Source of the DNA: Planctomycetota bacterium | Lineage (GTDB): Bacteria; Planctomycetota; UBA1135; UBA2386 | DNA: 35,587 nucleotides | Assembly (NCBI GenBank): GCA_020851075.1 | Contig: JADZDL010000148.1 | Location: 1-35,587 of the forward strand | Direction of reading: 5' to 3' | Part shown: one piece after another, positions 33,474-35,587 of the stretch | Position numbering within the stretch: the first letter of the stretch is position 1 | Layout of the letters: each line of letters opens with the position of its first letter | The notes under the pieces: generated by a model | Databases searched by the model: none | What the model saw: the letters and a program-made list of their open reading frames with translations, nothing else | What the model was told of the DNA's origin: nothing | Position numbers and translations under genes: made by a program

Positions 33474-33513
33474 ACGGGCCTCAGTTCTGACCGGCTGAGG
33501 CCCGTACTTTTTT
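33474..33513 (+). terminator. Strong rho-independent terminator
   Basis: ACGGGCCTCAG (33474-33484) and CTGAGGCCCGT (33495-33505) form a perfect 11-bp stem around a 10-nt loop, followed by AC and six T residues (33508-33513). It ends plus-strand transcription about 600 nt after the last credible stop codon (32915) and 105 nt before the next gene. It is the only clear intrinsic terminator I found in the window. Confidence 0.92.
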
Positions 33514-33586
33514 CCATGCGACGTTCCCACGGACGCTGCTGCATGGTGGCTCGCTCCCTGGCGTCGCGGTAGCTTCCAGCACCGCT

Positions 33587-33603
33587 GGGAACCCTCGGTT
33601 CCC
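33587..33603. promoter_or_regulatory. 7-3-7 dyad before the GGDEF-like gene
   Basis: GGGAACC (33587-33593) and GGTTCCC (33597-33603) form a perfect inverted repeat around CTC, ending 15 nt before the ATG at 33619. An overlapping stem, CCAGC/GCTGG (33576-33588), shares two bases with it, so the two hairpins exclude each other in RNA. It could be an operator or a leader hairpin next to the ribosome site. Confidence 0.45.
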
Positions 33604-33618
33604 CGCAACACGAAAGCG

Positions 33619-34332
33619 ATGACGAGACCAGGCTTCCGTAAGGGGCGTCCGGCGGGGGCGCGTGCCGGTGGGACTGCGGACTCCAGCGATGGGTTCCTCA
33701 GCAGTGCCCTGTTTTCCCAGGCCCAGATCCTGCACCTGATGAAGAACGAGTTCGCTCGTTCGCGCCGTCACGGCATACCCCTGGGCTGTGTGTTGTTGCA
33801 GGTCGACCGCCTGACCCAGCTCGTGGATCTGCACGGCGCGGCGCTGCGCCATGCGGTGCGCAACGCGATCGGCCAGATGGTGCGCGACAAGACGCGCGGC
33901 GCAGACCTGCTCGGTGCTACCAACGACGACTGTTACCTGCTGGTGCTGCCGCATACGAACCTGCCGCAGACGCGGGTCGTGGCCGAGCGCTTGCACCAGG
34001 TGTTCCAAGGGCTTGAGATCGCGGTGGATGGCCGCGAACTGGCGCTCACCCTGAGCGTCGGGATCAGCGCGTGCGCGGACCAGCAGACGATGTTCTTCGA
34101 TACGTTGATGGCACAGGCCGAAGCGGCTTTGGACTACGCAATGCAGAACGGTGGCAATCAGGTCATTTCGTTCGGCGAACTGCAGTTGCGCGAGGCGCCC
34201 GGTGGTGAGGAAACGGGCGGTGGTGCGGCCGAGGGTTCGCCTTCGACGGGTGCGGAGCCGTCCGGGGGGACGCCGCCTCGAGAACGCCGCCGCGGCGATG
34301 CCAGCGGTTCGGACCAGGGAGGTGCACGATGA
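33619..34332 (+). CDS. Degenerate GGDEF-domain protein
   Basis: A 237-residue soluble protein with a GGDEF-like fold at about 30-190: ILHLMKNEFARSRRHGIPLG (diguanylate-cyclase opening helix), QVDRLTQLVDLHG, then TNDDC at 101-105 where the GG(D/E)EF active site should be, and LTLSVGIS (143-150), the conserved strand before the C-terminal helix. Both active-site glycines and the Phe are replaced, so cyclase activity is unlikely; the domain may sense GTP or c-di-GMP or act as a protein-interaction module. The last 45 residues are Gly/Pro/Ala/Glu-rich and look disordered. The stop overlaps the sigma-54 regulator by 4 nt (ATGA), which suggests that the two proteins act together. It starts at ATG 33619 after a dyad and a strong terminator, so it heads its own operon. 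Confidence 0.75.
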   Translation: MTRPGFRKGRPAGARAGGTADSSDGFLSSALFSQAQILHLMKNEFARSRRHGIPLGCVLLQVDRLTQLVDLHGAALRHAVRNAIGQMVRDKTRGADLLGATNDDCYLLVLPHTNLPQTRVVAERLHQVFQGLEIAVDGRELALTLSVGISACADQQTMFFDTLMAQAEAALDYAMQNGGNQVISFGELQLREAPGGEETGGGAAEGSPSTGAEPSGGTPPRERRRGDASGSDQGGAR

Positions 34333-35587
34333 GCGACGGACCGATGCGCATCCTGCTCGTCGAGGACGAGCCGACGATCGCCATTCCCCTCACCGACGAC
34401 CTCGAAGGCGTCGGCTACGAAGTCACGCACCTGCCCGACGGCAAGCAGGCGATCGATGCGTTGAACCAGCGCAGTTACGACGTGGTCATCACCGATGTGC
34501 GACTGCCCGGCGCCGATGGCATGCAGGTGCTCGCCGCTGCGAAGCGCGCGCGCCCCGACACCGAAGTGCTGGTGATGACCGCCTACGCGACGGTCGAGCA
34601 CGCGGTCGAAGCGATGCGCCTCGGTGCCGACGACTACATCCAGAAGCCGTTCCTCAACGAGCACGTGCTCGAACGCCTGCGCCGCATCGGCAAGTTCCGC
34701 TCGCTGTTGTTTGAGAACCAGCGCTTGCGCGAGCAGTTGCAGACCAACCAGGGCCAGGGGCTGCCCGGTGTGATCGGCGATAGCCGAGCCATGCAGGCGG
34801 TGATCAAGACCGTGCGCACGGTGGCGCCCACCGATGCTTCGGTGCTCATCGAGGGCGAGAGTGGCACCGGCAAGGAGCGCATCGCGCGCGCGATCCACAT
34901 GCTGAGTGCGCGCAAGGACAAGCCGTTCGTGGCGTTGTCGTGCGGAGCGTTGCCCGACACGCTGCTCGAGACCGAGCTGTTTGGCCACGAGAAGGGCGCG
35001 TTTACCGATGCGCAGCGGCAACGGCGCGGTCGTTTCGAGGTCGCGGACGGCGGTTCGATCTTCCTCGACGATATCGACGACATGCCGTTGTCGGTGCAGG
35101 TCAAGTTGCTGCGTGTGCTGCAGGAACGCGAGTTTGAACGGGTCGGCGGCGAGTCGCTCGTGCAGGTCGACATCCGGGTGGTCGCGGCGACCAAGGTGCC
35201 GCTGCTCGACCACGTGCGCGCCGGCAAGTTCCGCGAAGACCTTTACTACCGATTGAATGTCGTGCCCGTGCGCCTGCCGCCGCTGCGCGAACGCGAAGGC
35301 GATCTGCCGCTGCTCGTGCAGCACTTCGTCGAGAAGCTTGGGGGCGGCCGGCCCTACACGGTGAAGACCGACGTGCTCGAGTCCATGGCCGAGTACTCGT
35401 GGCCCGGCAACGTGCGCGAACTCGAGAATCGTTGCGCGCAGGCGATTGCCATGTCGGGCGGCGCCACGGTGTTGAAGAAAGAGCACTTGCTGCCCGTCGA
35501 CAAGTCGCGCCGCGCGGCGCTCGAGCCGCCGACCGCGCTGCGTTCGTTGCGCGAAGTGCTCGTCGAAGCGGAGCGCGAACACCTCAA
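34329..35587 (+). CDS. Sigma-54-dependent response regulator, NtrC type (partial, runs off right edge)
   Basis: 419 codons are present without a stop. The receiver domain (6-120) has acidic pair E12-D13, phospho-acceptor D56 in VVITDVRLPG, T84 and K106 (QKPF). A short linker leads to the AAA+ domain: Walker A GESGTGKE (176-183), sigma-54 contact loop GAFTDA (223-228) in place of GAFTGA, Walker B GGSIFLDDID (241-250) with Asp where Glu is usual, and the arginine-finger region FREDLYYRLNVVPV. The C-terminal Fis-type DNA-binding domain lies beyond the window. It should activate sigma-54 promoters upon phosphorylation. GAFTDA is a known but less common variant that some regulators tolerate. No histidine kinase gene is visible; the coupled upstream GGDEF-like protein may be a modulator. 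Confidence 0.95.
   Translation, partial: MSDGPMRILLVEDEPTIAIPLTDDLEGVGYEVTHLPDGKQAIDALNQRSYDVVITDVRLPGADGMQVLAAAKRARPDTEVLVMTAYATVEHAVEAMRLGADDYIQKPFLNEHVLERLRRIGKFRSLLFENQRLREQLQTNQGQGLPGVIGDSRAMQAVIKTVRTVAPTDASVLIEGESGTGKERIARAIHMLSARKDKPFVALSCGALPDTLLETELFGHEKGAFTDAQRQRRGRFEVADGGSIFLDDIDDMPLSVQVKLLRVLQEREFERVGGESLVQVDIRVVAATKVPLLDHVRAGKFREDLYYRLNVVPVRLPPLREREGDLPLLVQHFVEKLGGGRPYTVKTDVLESMAEYSWPGNVRELENRCAQAIAMSGGATVLKKEHLLPVDKSRRAALEPPTALRSLREVLVEAEREHL

Larger units (their letters stand above)
32916..33513 (+). ncRNA. Candidate structured non-coding RNA or long structured 3' UTR
   Basis: About 600 bp with no credible gene; GC falls to 48% at 33001-33060 and 58% at 33301-33360, well below the flanking genes. 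It holds many inverted repeats on the plus strand: TTCTTC/GAAGAA (33022-33038), CCTCGCGAGC/GCTCGCGAGG (33118-33206), CTTTGGC/GCCAAAG (33209-33229), a 7-bp stem with a C(TTCG)G loop (33248-33265), GTCGACC/GGTCGAC (33295-33321), and an 11-bp pair (33338-33379), then a strong intrinsic terminator. The clustering is what a structured RNA would give. I looked for RNase P, tmRNA and SRP signatures and found none. The 5' end and any promoter are unknown; it may equally be the 3' UTR of the preceding gene. Confidence 0.35.

Noticed and set aside
32916..33513. RNase P RNA, tmRNA or SRP RNA
   Set aside because: The start (GAGGAAAGGCGGGGCTCC) resembles the RNase P 5' conserved block, but the required partner near the 3' end (ACAGAA with GGCTTA) is missing; no tmRNA acceptor/T-arm and no SRP GGAAGG core were found.

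Overview
The window is GC-rich chromosomal DNA that looks like Planctomycetota. The best evidence is the adjacent pair of a planctomycete-type cytochrome protein (PSCyt/DUF1587-1592-1588-1585 architecture) and a DUF1552 protein, backed by many large secreted or lipid-anchored proteins, several GTG starts and few strong Shine-Dalgarno sites. Verrucomicrobia, Acidobacteria and Myxococcota also carry such pairs, so the phylum is an inference. I see no tRNA, rRNA, insertion sequence, phage gene or CRISPR array.

Layout. (1) 1-7235: two coupled lipoproteins on the minus strand, one a likely polysaccharide lyase, then on the plus strand the cytochrome/DUF1552 pair and a secreted protein. (2) 7262-14013: a SAM methyltransferase divergent from a LarA-family nickel racemase; LarA converges on polynucleotide phosphorylase so tightly that both stop codons share one CTAG; pnp diverges from feoA-feoB across a perfect 23-bp dyad. 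feoB ends in a 20-bp tandem repeat. (3) 14014-19562: a large secreted carboxypeptidase-regulatory-like protein and a small CPCC protein (minus), then an ECF sigma factor and a membrane-anchored partner, preceded by two GGAAC-N16-CGTC promoter matches. (4) 19606-26754: an MFS transporter and an NRDE/TANGO2-type protein (plus), then two secreted TPR proteins (minus) that share a duplicated module. (5) 26959-31933: an Mla/MCE lipid-transport operon (STAS-permease, ATPase, MCE protein, auxiliary lipoprotein) followed by a thioredoxin-fold-like lipoprotein. (6) 32070-35587: ribosomal protein L28, a small membrane protein, about 600 bp of low-GC hairpin-rich DNA ending in a strong intrinsic terminator, then a degenerate GGDEF protein coupled to a sigma-54 response regulator that runs off the right end.

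How the genes work together. Most operons are joined by 4-nt ATGA or GTGA overlaps (1-147/144-1862, feoA/feoB, sigma/partner, mlaE/mlaF, mlaD/lipoprotein, GGDEF/response regulator), which suggests translational coupling. Much of the content serves the cell envelope: surface polysaccharide breakdown, envelope lipid transport, envelope-stress-type sigma signalling, and secreted TPR or Ig-like scaffolds.

The observations most worth following are the structured, probably untranslated region at 32916-33513, the FeoB that appears to lack its helical GDI domain, the iron-operator-like dyad ahead of feoA, the tandem pair of ECF promoters, and the degenerate GGDEF/NtrC couple.
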